In this document: positions 22,577 through 30,772 of the stretch, piece after piece
Layout of the letters: each line of letters begins with the position of its first letter
Numbering within the stretch: the stretch's first letter is position 1
The notes under the pieces: model-generated
What the model was told of the DNA's origin: nothing
What the model saw: only the letters and a program-made list of their open reading frames with translations
Databases searched by the model: none
Position numbers and translations under genes: made by a program
DNA from: JANLYQ01 sp031365725
Lineage (GTDB): Bacteria; Actinomycetota; Actinomycetes; JACCUZ01
Assembly (NCBI GenBank): GCA_031365725.1
Contig: JANLYQ010000006.1
Span: 1 to 64,000, forward strand
Length of the DNA: 64,000 nt
Reading direction: 5' to 3'

Positions 22577-23229
22577 GCCGTCCTGAGCTCCGGGTCTATC
22601 TCCTGGTCGAGGACCTGCAGCCCCAGTTCGCGGCCTACCTCGCGACGCCGACGCGGGCCCGCGGCTATCCGCCGTTCGAAGGTCAGCACTCGCTGATCGT
22701 CGAGGTGGCGCCCGGGCTGGCGATCGAGCGGGTCACCGACCTCGCCCTGCGCGCGGCACCTGCGGTCGAGCCGGGCATCCTGTTCGTGGAGCGGCAGTTC
22801 GGGGTGCTGGAGGTGCACGGCTCCGACCTCGAGCAGGTTCGCCGAGCGGGCGCAGCGATCCTCGACGGCCTGGGCGCCTCGGCGCAGGACCAGCTGCGCC
22901 CGGAAGTGCTCTACAGCGACGTCATCGAGGACGTCACCGATCAGCACGCCGTCATCCTCAACCGCAACCGGCAGGCCTCGATGCTGCTGCCGGGACAGAC
23001 GCTGCTGGTGGTCGAGATGACTCCGGCGCTGTTCGCGACCGTCGCAGCCAACGCCGCCGAGCGGGTCGCCCCGGGCATCACCCTGGTGGACGTCTCGATG
23101 ATCGGCGCGGCTGGACGCATCTACCTGTCCGGCTCGACCGCCGACGTGCTGCGCGCGCGCGACGAGATCCTGCGGGTGCTCGGCGAGGTGCAGGGACGTG
23201 CGCAGACGCCGGTAGGAGTGCCCCGATGA
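22573..23229 (+). CDS. BMC-T shell protein (tandem BMC domains), copy 2
   Basis: 218 aa from GTG 22573. It has the same tandem-BMC architecture as the protein at 20789-21415: LIVEVAPGLAIERVTDLALR, GILFVERQFGVLEVHG, NRNRQASMLLPGQTLLVVEM, IYLSGSTADVLRA. Regions of high identity (VERQFG, NRN, MIGA, YLSGS) show the two arose by duplication. The divergent N-terminal half, which includes an extra TPTRARGYPPFEG segment, suggests a different pore. One BMC-T may gate substrate and the other cofactor. Confidence 0.9.
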   Translation: MSRPELRVYLLVEDLQPQFAAYLATPTRARGYPPFEGQHSLIVEVAPGLAIERVTDLALRAAPAVEPGILFVERQFGVLEVHGSDLEQVRRAGAAILDGLGASAQDQLRPEVLYSDVIEDVTDQHAVILNRNRQASMLLPGQTLLVVEMTPALFATVAANAAERVAPGITLVDVSMIGAAGRIYLSGSTADVLRARDEILRVLGEVQGRAQTPVGVPR

Positions 23230-24290
23230 GCAGCGCCGGGCACGACCTGTCCGCTGCCGACGTGGCAGGCGTCCTCGAGCCGGTCGCGCGCGAGGCCCTG
23301 TCGGCGTACGACGTGTCGCCCGAGTCGACCCTGACGCTGCTCAACGTCAGCGAGAACGCGACCTACGCCGTCGACGACCCCGACTCGGGTGTCCGCAGCG
23401 TGCTGCGGGTGCACCGGTTGGGCTATCACCGAGCCGACGCGATCGAGTCCGAGCTGGCGTGGCTGGATGCGTTGCGCGAGGACGCGGGCGTGCGAACCCC
23501 GCACGTGCTGCCCACCACCGACGGCCGCCGGCTGCTCACCCGGTCACCGGCGCTCGCCGGTGGCGAGCCACGGCACATCGTGCACTTCGAATGGCTGCCC
23601 GGGGTCGAGCCGACGCCCGACGACAGCGGGCTGATCGAGTCGTTCACCGACCTCGGTGCGCTGACGGCGCGAATGCACGAGCACGTGGTGACCTGGAAGA
23701 GACCGTCGTGGTTCCGGCGGTTCTCCTGGGACGCCGCCGGTGCCTTTGGCCCGGGTCAGGACGGAACGGCTCGGACCATCGAGGACACGCCGCCTCGCTG
23801 GGGGCGCTGGCAGGACGGTGCGGCGATCGGCCCGGCCGAGCTCGAGGTCCTGGGACGTCTCGATGCCACCCTGCGGGCGCGGCTCGCCGCCTTCGGGTCG
23901 GGCCGTGATCGCTTCGGGCTCGTGCACGCCGACCTGCGGCTGGCCAACCTGCTGGTCGACGGTGAGCAGGCCGGTGACGTGTCGGTCATCGACTTCGACG
24001 ACTGCGGCTGGAGCTGGTTCCTCTACGACTTCGGGTCGGCGGTGAGCTTCTTCGAGCACGACCCCCGCCTCCCCGAGATCATCGACGCATGGGTTCAGGG
24101 CTATCGGACCGTCCGACCGCTGTCGGCGCACGAGGAGGCCGAGATCCCGACCTTCGTCATGATGCGGCGACTGCTGCTCGTGGCCTGGATCGGCTCGCAT
24201 GCCGGGACCGACCTGGCCAGGTCGATGGGCGAGGACTACACAGCCGGCAGCTGTGAGCTCGCCGAGGCCTACCTGTCCCGCTTCGGCTGA
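23226..24290 (+). CDS. APH-fold kinase, predicted amino-alcohol (1-amino-2-propanol) kinase
   Basis: 354 aa with an aminoglycoside-phosphotransferase fold. The catalytic HADLRLANLLVD (His234, Asp236, Asn241) and the metal-binding IDFDDCGW (Asp256) are intact. The N-lobe has RSVLRVHR, whose pattern suits the nucleotide-binding strand. In mycobacterial RMM loci the equivalent gene was reported as an (S)-1-amino-2-propanol kinase (from memory). Here it would make the phosphate ester cleaved by the phospholyase. It overlaps the BMC-T gene by ATGA. The substrate is inferred; choline/ethanolamine-like kinases share the fold. Confidence 0.85.
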   Translation: MSSAGHDLSAADVAGVLEPVAREALSAYDVSPESTLTLLNVSENATYAVDDPDSGVRSVLRVHRLGYHRADAIESELAWLDALREDAGVRTPHVLPTTDGRRLLTRSPALAGGEPRHIVHFEWLPGVEPTPDDSGLIESFTDLGALTARMHEHVVTWKRPSWFRRFSWDAAGAFGPGQDGTARTIEDTPPRWGRWQDGAAIGPAELEVLGRLDATLRARLAAFGSGRDRFGLVHADLRLANLLVDGEQAGDVSVIDFDDCGWSWFLYDFGSAVSFFEHDPRLPEIIDAWVQGYRTVRPLSAHEEAEIPTFVMMRRLLLVAWIGSHAGTDLARSMGEDYTAGSCELAEAYLSRFG

Positions 24291-24344
24291 CGGCCACCTC
24301 GGCCCCCGGCAATCCCGCGCACGACTACGTACACAGGAGATCTG

Positions 24345-25127
24345 ATGGTCAGCTCGATGGAAGGCCGCTCGGTCATCGTGACGGGCGGCAGCAAGGGGAT
24401 CGGCAAAGGCATCGCGCGGGTCTTCGCCCGGGCCGGTGCCGACGTCCTGATCGCCGCCCGTGACCAGGCGACTCTCGAGGCAACGGCCGCCGACCTCGAG
24501 TCCGAGGGCAGTGGACGAGTGGCGACCGTCGTCGGTGACGTGTCGCGGGTGGCCGACTGCCAGGCCATCGTCGCCGCCGCCATCGATGCGTTCGGCCGCC
24601 TCGATGTCGTGTGCGCCAACGCAGGCATCTTCCCCGAGAAATCGTTGGCGGAGATGACCGAAGCCGACCTGGACGTCGTGTTCGACTGCAACGTCAAGGG
24701 CACGATGTTCCTCGTCCAGGCGGCCTTGCCGGCGTTGACCGCAAGCGGCCGCGGCCGCGTCGTCCTCACGTCCTCGATCACCGGACCGATCACAGGTTTC
24801 CCCGGCTGGTCGCACTACGGCGCCAGCAAGGCCGCGCAGCTCGGCTTCATGCGCACGGCAGCCATCGAGCTGGCGCCACGCCGCATCACGGTCAACGCGG
24901 TGCTGCCCGGCAACATCGCGACCGAAGGCCTGGCCGACATGGGCGAGGACTATCGGCGCGGCATGGAAGCGGCGATCCCGCAGCGACGCCTCGGCGAAAT
25001 CGAGGACATCGGGCACGCCGCCCTGTTCTTTGCCAGCGACGAGGCGGGCTACATCACGGGGCAGAGCCTGGTGGTCGACGGCGGCCAGGTGCTGCCCGAG
25101 TCGGCTGCGGCCCTGGAGGGGATCTGA
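24345..25127 (+). CDS. Short-chain dehydrogenase/reductase, predicted amino-alcohol dehydrogenase
   Basis: 260 aa from ATG 24345, with AGGAG 5 bases upstream. It is a classical SDR: nucleotide motif TGGSKGIG (13-20), NAG (92-94), catalytic Ser143/144, Tyr158 and Lys162 (HYGASK). In RMM-type loci this enzyme is reported to interconvert aminoacetone and 1-amino-2-propanol, feeding the kinase. It is separated from the kinase by 54 bases, the largest gap in the operon, which may hold a weak internal promoter. The substrate is inferred from context. Confidence 0.87.
   Translation: MVSSMEGRSVIVTGGSKGIGKGIARVFARAGADVLIAARDQATLEATAADLESEGSGRVATVVGDVSRVADCQAIVAAAIDAFGRLDVVCANAGIFPEKSLAEMTEADLDVVFDCNVKGTMFLVQAALPALTASGRGRVVLTSSITGPITGFPGWSHYGASKAAQLGFMRTAAIELAPRRITVNAVLPGNIATEGLADMGEDYRRGMEAAIPQRRLGEIEDIGHAALFFASDEAGYITGQSLVVDGGQVLPESAAALEGI
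25115..25121 (+). promoter_or_regulatory. Shine-Dalgarno supporting a CTG start
   Basis: GGAGGGG (25115-25121) lies inside the end of the SDR gene. Its GGAGG core is 4 bases from CTG 25124. It is the only strong ribosome-binding site near the N-terminus of the GntR reading frame. Confidence 0.5.
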
Positions 25128-25918
25128 CCGCGGGCGCGGGCGAGCGCGGGCCAGCGGCCGAGGCCGCGCGCCTCCGGCTGCTCGAGGAGATCAGCCGCGG
25201 ACGCCTGCGTCCAGGTGAGCGGCTCGGTGCCGAGCGGGAGCTGGCCGAGGACCTGGGTGTCAGTCGCTCGACCGTCCGGCAAGCGCTGGCCGCGCTGGAG
25301 GAGGCCGGTGTCGTGCGTCGGGTGCCGGGCCGTGGCGGCGGCACCTTCGTCAAGCAGCAGAAGGTCGAACGGGACCTATCGCGTGTCGTCGGAGTGCCCG
25401 CGCTGTTGCGCCGCCAGGGCATGACGGCCGGCTCGCGAGTGGTGAGCACTGCGATGCTGCCGGCCGACGAGCAGACCCGTACTGCGCTGGGCCTCGACGG
25501 TGACGCCTATGTCGCCGACGTGGTCCGGCTCCGGCTGGCCGATGGCATACCGATCTCCCTGGAGCACATCCGGCTGCCGGCCGATCGCTTTGCCGGGCTG
25601 CTCGACCTTCCGCTGGGTGGGTCGCTGTACGACCTGCTCGAGAGCGAGTACGACGTCCGCCCGGGCGAGGCGGTCGAGCACATCGAGGTGGTCGAGGCCG
25701 GTGAGCACGAGGCGTCGATCCTCGGCGTGGAGGTAGGTGCTGCGCTGCTCTCCATCACCCGCACCGCGCACGACCGGGACGGGCAGGTCTTCGAGTTCTC
25801 CCACGACCTCTTCCGTGCCGACCGTACGACGATCACCGTGCGCACTCCCGCGTCGGCGCCGGGGGACGACGGACCGCGCGAGTCCCGCGTCGTCGCTCTG
25901 GCGCCGCGCTCGCCGTGA
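25124..25918 (+). CDS. GntR-family regulator with UTRA domain (HutC subfamily), probable CTG start
   Basis: 264 aa if started at CTG 25124. The N-terminal winged HTH is at about residues 14-75 (LRPGERLGAERELAEDLGVS, STVRQALAALEEAGVVRRVP). A UTRA ligand-binding domain follows at about 90-250 (VADVVRLRLADGIPISLEHI, FEFSHDLFRADRTTI). I find no ATG, GTG or TTG in frame between the SDR stop region and the HTH. CTG 25124 overlaps the SDR stop (CTGA) and has a good ribosome-binding site. The regulator probably senses a pathway intermediate and controls this locus. Confidence 0.82.
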   Translation: MTAGAGERGPAAEAARLRLLEEISRGRLRPGERLGAERELAEDLGVSRSTVRQALAALEEAGVVRRVPGRGGGTFVKQQKVERDLSRVVGVPALLRRQGMTAGSRVVSTAMLPADEQTRTALGLDGDAYVADVVRLRLADGIPISLEHIRLPADRFAGLLDLPLGGSLYDLLESEYDVRPGEAVEHIEVVEAGEHEASILGVEVGAALLSITRTAHDRDGQVFEFSHDLFRADRTTITVRTPASAPGDDGPRESRVVALAPRSP

Positions 25919-25940
25919 ACGTCGGCGACTGCAGGGCAGG

Positions 25941-27659
25941 TCAGTCCGCCAGCAGCAGACCGTAGGCCACCGCGAACCGGTGACCGAGCGAACCGGCCAC
26001 ATCTCCCCGGCCGACCGGCGTACCGGAGGGAAGGGCGGCAGTGACCACCCGCAGCATTTCGTCATCTCCTGCGGGGCCGCCGACGACGATCACCGGTCGC
26101 CTGTGGTCGGCCGGCGGACCGTCGGACGTCAACGTTCGCAGCACCCGCGCGACGTTGCCGCCGACGAGGTCGACCTTGAGTCGCAGTCGCAGCGCGCGCC
26201 ACTCACCCGGAGCCATCGAGCGATGGAACGGCAGCAGCCCGGCCGGCCCAGACACCACCAGCGACCCGACCAGCTCACCGCCGACCGGCCGGTCGAGGAA
26301 CGTCCGGCTGCCGTCCTCGGCGAGCAGCACCTGCGGTGCCTCCACCCGGTGCGCCGGCCCACGCTTGACCCACTCGGCCGCCGCCGCCGAGATCCCGGCC
26401 AGCGCGGCGACGGACACCGTCAGCTGTTCGCCGGCGCCCGCTGCGACCACAGTGCCGCCAGGTCCGGTCGCGTCCACCGTGCCCCCGCCGAGGTCGACCA
26501 CCAGTGCGCCGGGCCCAGCCCCGGGAGTGCTGCGCCCCCCGGCGTACGACGCGGCGGCCTCGCTGCTCAGCGTGCGCACGGGAACCCCGAGCCGCATCGA
26601 CAACCCGTCGGCAGGATCGACGACGGCGCGGTCGACGCGCAGCGCAGCCAGGCTCACGGGCCGAGCCGACACACCCGGGCGCCGGGCGAGCACCGCGTCG
26701 CTCACCGCCGCAAGGTCGAGGATCCACAAGTCGTCCACGTGGTACGCCGTCAGGTCCGGCGGCAGTCCGTAGGCGCAGGCAGCACCGACGGCGCCGTCGC
26801 GGACCATCGGGTGGCCCCGCAGGAACGGCACCTGCGCGCCGCCCCGCAGCCGGATCCACCCGGCGAGCACCGGCTCGACCGCACGGGAGACGTCATCGTC
26901 CTGGCCGGCCGCGACGATGCCGGTGCGACTGTCGCGAAGCAGGTCGGTCGCGGCCACGACGTGGCTGGCTTCGTCGGGGGTGGTGCGGAGCTCGGCGCCC
27001 AGCCGCACCGGATCTCCGAGCAGGTGCAACGGCCGCGCGCTGTCGCCGACTTCCACCGCCACGATCCGCGCCCGCGTCAGCCGCTCGATATCAGCGGCGG
27101 ACACCTCATCGACCACGGGAACCGTCGACCCGCCGAGCCGGTGCGAGACCAGCACCGCCTCGTCGTCGCCCAGGACCACGGCCACGCAGCGCCCTGCGGA
27201 GACCAGCGGCAGCAGACCCGCCACAGCCGCGCGGTGGCCGGTGCCGGCGGGCACCAGCACGACGAGAGGGCCGTCGGGCAACGTGGCTCGCGTCGTGGTG
27301 AGCAACACCGGCGTCCCGATCCCTGCGCCGCTGCCGCCGGGGGTGGCCCCGGGTGCCACCACGACAAGGCACCCGGTCGAGGGCAGGTCCTCGGGGACGC
27401 CGGCAGTGCTCGTCGTCACCGGCCGTAGGGGAGCAGCCGCCGCCTCGGACACCTCGGTACCGACTCTCCGTTCGAGTCGTCGGACCAGAGCGGCTGCACC
27501 GTCCAGCGACGCGGCGGATCCCTTGACGCCTCTGGTGGGCACCTGGCCAGCGGCCACCACCTCGACACCGGACCCGTGCGTGCGGTGTCGGCCGAGCACC
27601 ACCTCGGTGGTGGAGTTGCCGACGTCGATACCGGCCGTCAGCGGGGCGCCGACCGTCAC
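25941..27659 (-). CDS. Diol/glycerol dehydratase reactivase large (ATPase) subunit
   Basis: 572 aa. The N-terminus AGIDVGNSTTEVVLGRH and the internal VVDLGGGTVDATG are the actin/Hsp70-like phosphate-binding motifs of DdrA/PduG. That protein uses ATP to expel damaged cobalamin from B12-dependent diol dehydratase. The usual length is about 610 aa. No gene for the small subunit (DdrB/PduH) is seen in the window, so it may act alone or with a distant partner. The gene follows the small dehydratase subunit with a 4-base overlap and ends 22 bases from the convergent GntR gene. Confidence 0.88.
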   Translation of the reverse strand: MTVGAPLTAGIDVGNSTTEVVLGRHRTHGSGVEVVAAGQVPTRGVKGSAASLDGAAALVRRLERRVGTEVSEAAAAPLRPVTTSTAGVPEDLPSTGCLVVVAPGATPGGSGAGIGTPVLLTTTRATLPDGPLVVLVPAGTGHRAAVAGLLPLVSAGRCVAVVLGDDEAVLVSHRLGGSTVPVVDEVSAADIERLTRARIVAVEVGDSARPLHLLGDPVRLGAELRTTPDEASHVVAATDLLRDSRTGIVAAGQDDDVSRAVEPVLAGWIRLRGGAQVPFLRGHPMVRDGAVGAACAYGLPPDLTAYHVDDLWILDLAAVSDAVLARRPGVSARPVSLAALRVDRAVVDPADGLSMRLGVPVRTLSSEAAASYAGGRSTPGAGPGALVVDLGGGTVDATGPGGTVVAAGAGEQLTVSVAALAGISAAAAEWVKRGPAHRVEAPQVLLAEDGSRTFLDRPVGGELVGSLVVSGPAGLLPFHRSMAPGEWRALRLRLKVDLVGGNVARVLRTLTSDGPPADHRRPVIVVGGPAGDDEMLRVVTAALPSGTPVGRGDVAGSLGHRFAVAYGLLLAD

Positions 27660-28039
27660 CGCAGCAGACCGCGCCGCGCATGGACCTCGGCAGCCTCACG
27701 CACGAGGACCGCACACAGCGGAGCGGGCACGCCGTCCAGCCGGGCCGCCACGTCCGCGAGGTCCTGGGCAGTGGAGCGACCCGGGCGCAGCGACTCGTAC
27801 AGCGCCAGCACCTCGGCCTCGTCGAGCAGCGCGAGCTCGCCGGCCCGGCGCAGGTTGGCAGCCAGCTGCGGGTTGTGGTGCGCCTCTGCCACCTGCGCTT
27901 GGTGCTCGAGGGTGTCCGGGTGGATGCGTACGTCGTCGGGGCTGATCTCGTCCCGAGCCAGCTGGTCGACCGTGAGCTCGGTGGCGTCGCGGCCGGAGAA
28001 CGCGCGCATGCCGACTGAGGGCGTGCCGTCGGCCTTCAC
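27656..28039 (-). CDS. B12-dependent diol dehydratase small (gamma) subunit
   Basis: 127 aa from GTG 28039, overlapping the large-subunit stop by GTGA. ISPDDVRIHPDTLEHQAQVA, NLRRAGELALLDEAEVLALY, ESLRPGRSTAQDL and REAAEVHARRGLL match PduE/DhaB3-type small subunits. Those are usually 140-170 aa, so this one has a shorter N-terminus. A possible short helix ATELTVDQLARDEI precedes the conserved core. There is no clear encapsulation peptide. Confidence 0.88.
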   Translation of the reverse strand: MKADGTPSVGMRAFSGRDATELTVDQLARDEISPDDVRIHPDTLEHQAQVAEAHHNPQLAANLRRAGELALLDEAEVLALYESLRPGRSTAQDLADVAARLDGVPAPLCAVLVREAAEVHARRGLLR

Positions 28040-30297
28040 AGTGTCACCGCGATGTCTTCGGGACCGATGGCCTGGTCGACGCAGTCGCGTTCGAGCGCCA
28101 CCAGCGCGATGACGCTGGTGTGATAGCGCGCCTCTATCGCCTCGTCGGTGTAGGGGTTGCGGGCCGGGACCGGGGTCGCGCCTTTGGCATGCCGCGCGGC
28201 GTTGGCTCCGAGCAGGCGATAGAGGTCGGAGGTGATGACCGGCGCCATGCTGTAGAGCTCGAGGTTGGCCAGCGGCGGCAGGTCGCGTCGGTGGATGAGC
28301 GCGGTTCCCTTGCCCTGCAACCCGATCCCGATGCCGGAGCCGGCCATCCGCGCGGCCGTCAGCCCGATCATGCCGAGGTCGATGGTGCTGTTGATGCGCA
28401 CGACCCGGGCGAGGCAGCCCTCCTCCTCGAGCCCGGCGAGCAGCTCGTGCAGGACGTCGACGACCAGCAGGCCGGACAACGTGCGCCACACCGCGCGACC
28501 GACGCCTGGGGACAGGCCGATGACGACCTCGCGCGGGTCGGAGCCGGCGACCGCCGGGCCGAGCACCCGCAGGTCGCTGCTGCCCCACGCTGCCTGGTCG
28601 GCCCTGAGGTCCTCGACACCCCGAGCCTGCCGGATGCCATCGATCTCGGCCTGCCGCGCCGGGCTCGGCTCGTAGCCGGTGCCCGGGCCGGCGTAGTCGT
28701 TGGGATCGGTGACCAGTGACAGCACCTGCATCTGCTCGTCGAAGATGGCGGCGGTCTGCAGGTGGTCGCCGTGCACCCGGGCCGCCAGCATGTCGAGCAG
28801 CCGCTCGGCCTCCACGTCGTAGCCGCACTCGAGCAACGCCCGCGCCACCTCGACGGACCCGAGCCCGGTGCTGCGCACCACCTGCGCGGCGGACAGCACC
28901 ACCAGCGGGTCCGGGTCGCCCAAGTCCTTGGACCCGACCGCGTCGACCGCGAGCTCGACCTGCTCGTCGGTGAAGTCCGCGAGCCCGAGCCAGCGGTAGA
29001 CGTCGCGACATGCCTCGGCCGCGCGCCGCCGCAGCCGGCCGACCTCCGCGGGCGGCGCCGTACGCAGTCCGCCGTCGACACCCCAGTCGCGCTGCATGGC
29101 CAGCCAGTCGTCGATGTCCTCGGCGTTCCACTGCGACGGGCCGAACATGTTGTCGTAGCGCTGGATCGAGCCGAAGCCGCTGCACACGTAGTCGCTGCCG
29201 GCCAGCAGGATCGGGAGTGTCCGTGAAGTCCTGCGCACGTCCGACTCCGACATCAGCGCGTCGTTTCCGGTGCACGCCTCGAGGTTGCGTGCCATGACCA
29301 TGAGATTCTCGGCCATCATCTCGCGCACCCCGCGCGGCACGGAACCGGCGACGCTGGCCCCGTCGATGCCGCCGTTCTGCACGCCCTGCACGCCCATCGC
29401 CCGGGCCAGTGACACACATCGCGACTCGAGGTAGAGCATCGAGCAACCCTCGGCGCCGCCCATCAGCACCTCGGCGCCCGCACCAGAGGACACCCGCATC
29501 TTCACGCCTCGGCTGGCGTAGGCCGCGGCGAGGATCGCCTTGCTGTACGGCGTGTCGTCGCCGTCGACGAAGACCGACTCGGTGCCGTAGAGGCTGACCG
29601 TCTCGGCGTAGGACACGAGCCCGCGCATGCCCATCTCGAGCTCCATCGCCTCCTCGACCGAGCACTGCACGAGCACCCCGGCAGCGCCGACGACGGATCC
29701 GATGGTGACCGCAACCGCGTTGGACGGGGCGTCGGCCAGCACCGGCACCGTTGTCTCCAGCTCACGGAAGCCGTACGCCGCAGCAGTGGCTGCGTCGGCG
29801 GCGAGCAGCAGCGGATCGTCGAGCCGGTTGGTCACGTGCGCCTGGTTGCTCGGGGTCCTCCTGGCCCGCATCTTGGTCATCGCGATGCCCAGCTCGACCG
29901 GGCGCAGCATCGCGACGACCTGGGCGAGCTTGGCCGGTGTCGCGCCGGCCACGAGCCGCACGATCTCCGCGCGCGACACCGAAGGATCGACGAACATCCG
30001 AGCGAGCGCGACGTCCGGCAGCGCCATGACCTCGTCGGCCACGGTGAGATCCAGCCCGTGGGTGGCGACCATCGCGTCGAGGGAGTCGAAGTCGGCAGCC
30101 GCGCGTCCATCCATCTCGGTGACCGCACCGTCGAGGACCACCAGCGACGGCACGGGGTCTGCGGGGCTGTGCAGCGCGATGAGCCCCAGCGAGGCGTCCT
30201 CGTGCGCGAAGCCGTCGAGGTTGACCCGCTGCCCGTCCATGAAGCGAATGCGGCCGACCCGTGCGTCCCGGGGCGACGTGGTCTCCTCCGCGGTCAC
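28036..30297 (-). CDS. B12-dependent diol/glycerol dehydratase, fused large and medium subunits
   Basis: 753 aa from GTG 30297 (4-base overlap with the upstream gene). The first ~550 residues are the alpha-type TIM barrel: NQAHVTN, FRELETTV, SVEEAMELEMGMRG, YAETVSLYGTE, FVDGDDTPYSKA, GVQGVQNGG, YDNMF. The last ~190 are the beta-type subunit (REVVIGLSPGV, GIGIGLQGKGTALIH). Residues His154, Glu181, Glu216, Glu232, Gln307, Asp346 and Ser373 lie at a constant +11 offset from the Klebsiella diol-dehydratase active-site positions I remember (143, 170, 205, 221, 296, 335, 362). Asp312 and Ala347 fall where Ser301 and Gln336 contact the substrate methyl group. It should dehydrate or deaminate a 1,2-diol-like substrate by a B12 radical mechanism. 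Confidence 0.9.
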   Translation of the reverse strand: MTAEETTSPRDARVGRIRFMDGQRVNLDGFAHEDASLGLIALHSPADPVPSLVVLDGAVTEMDGRAAADFDSLDAMVATHGLDLTVADEVMALPDVALARMFVDPSVSRAEIVRLVAGATPAKLAQVVAMLRPVELGIAMTKMRARRTPSNQAHVTNRLDDPLLLAADAATAAAYGFRELETTVPVLADAPSNAVAVTIGSVVGAAGVLVQCSVEEAMELEMGMRGLVSYAETVSLYGTESVFVDGDDTPYSKAILAAAYASRGVKMRVSSGAGAEVLMGGAEGCSMLYLESRCVSLARAMGVQGVQNGGIDGASVAGSVPRGVREMMAENLMVMARNLEACTGNDALMSESDVRRTSRTLPILLAGSDYVCSGFGSIQRYDNMFGPSQWNAEDIDDWLAMQRDWGVDGGLRTAPPAEVGRLRRRAAEACRDVYRWLGLADFTDEQVELAVDAVGSKDLGDPDPLVVLSAAQVVRSTGLGSVEVARALLECGYDVEAERLLDMLAARVHGDHLQTAAIFDEQMQVLSLVTDPNDYAGPGTGYEPSPARQAEIDGIRQARGVEDLRADQAAWGSSDLRVLGPAVAGSDPREVVIGLSPGVGRAVWRTLSGLLVVDVLHELLAGLEEEGCLARVVRINSTIDLGMIGLTAARMAGSGIGIGLQGKGTALIHRRDLPPLANLELYSMAPVITSDLYRLLGANAARHAKGATPVPARNPYTDEAIEARYHTSVIALVALERDCVDQAIGPEDIAVTL

Positions 30298-30725
30298 CGG
30301 GTCGCCTCGAAGACCGCATGACCGGCCTCGGCGCAGGCGACGTCCTGCTCGACGGTGCCGCCGCTGACGCCGATCCCTGCGACCACCGCGCCGTCGACCT
30401 CGGGGTCGCCCGCCCAGCAGGGCAGTCCGCCGCCGAACACGACATACCGGCCCGAGCCGTTGGCCGACAGCCCGGCGAGCGGGCCATCGGGGGCCGCCAA
30501 GGGTCCGAGCGACGCCGTCGTGCACCGGTGCGCCACCGCGGTGAACGCCTTGTCGACGGCCAACGTCGGACCGGCTATCTCGGCACGATCCATCCGATGG
30601 AAGTGCACGAGGTGGCCGCCCGCATCGACGACGGCCACGGACACCACCGCTCCCAGCTGAGCCGCCCGGGACACTGCAGCAACGACCATCTCAGCAGCAA
30701 GGCTCGACGTCAGCACGACGCCCAC
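30294..30725 (-). CDS. GlcG/HbpS-like (PduO C-terminal domain) protein
   Basis: 143 aa from GTG 30725. VVSVAVVDAGGHLVHFHRMD, VDKAFTAVAH and GVSGGTVEQDVACAEAG are typical of the GlcG/HbpS/PduO-C family, small heme- or cobalamin-associated proteins. No cobalamin adenosyltransferase domain is attached. It is the first gene of the leftward dehydratase operon, consistent with a helper role in B12 or heme handling. The 47-base gap to the hemerythrin gene upstream on the same strand would have to contain the promoter unless the two are co-transcribed. Confidence 0.82.
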   Translation of the reverse strand: MGVVLTSSLAAEMVVAAVSRAAQLGAVVSVAVVDAGGHLVHFHRMDRAEIAGPTLAVDKAFTAVAHRCTTASLGPLAAPDGPLAGLSANGSGRYVVFGGGLPCWAGDPEVDGAVVAGIGVSGGTVEQDVACAEAGHAVFEATR

Positions 30726-30772
30726 TCTGGCAGCCGCCGGACGGTGCCGTCGAGGACTACGACAAGGGGCGG

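Noticed and set aside
25941..30725. Cobalamin riboswitch upstream of the dehydratase operon
   Set aside because: Only 47 bases separate its first gene from the hemerythrin gene, too short for a cobalamin riboswitch, and no B12-box-like sequence was noticed.
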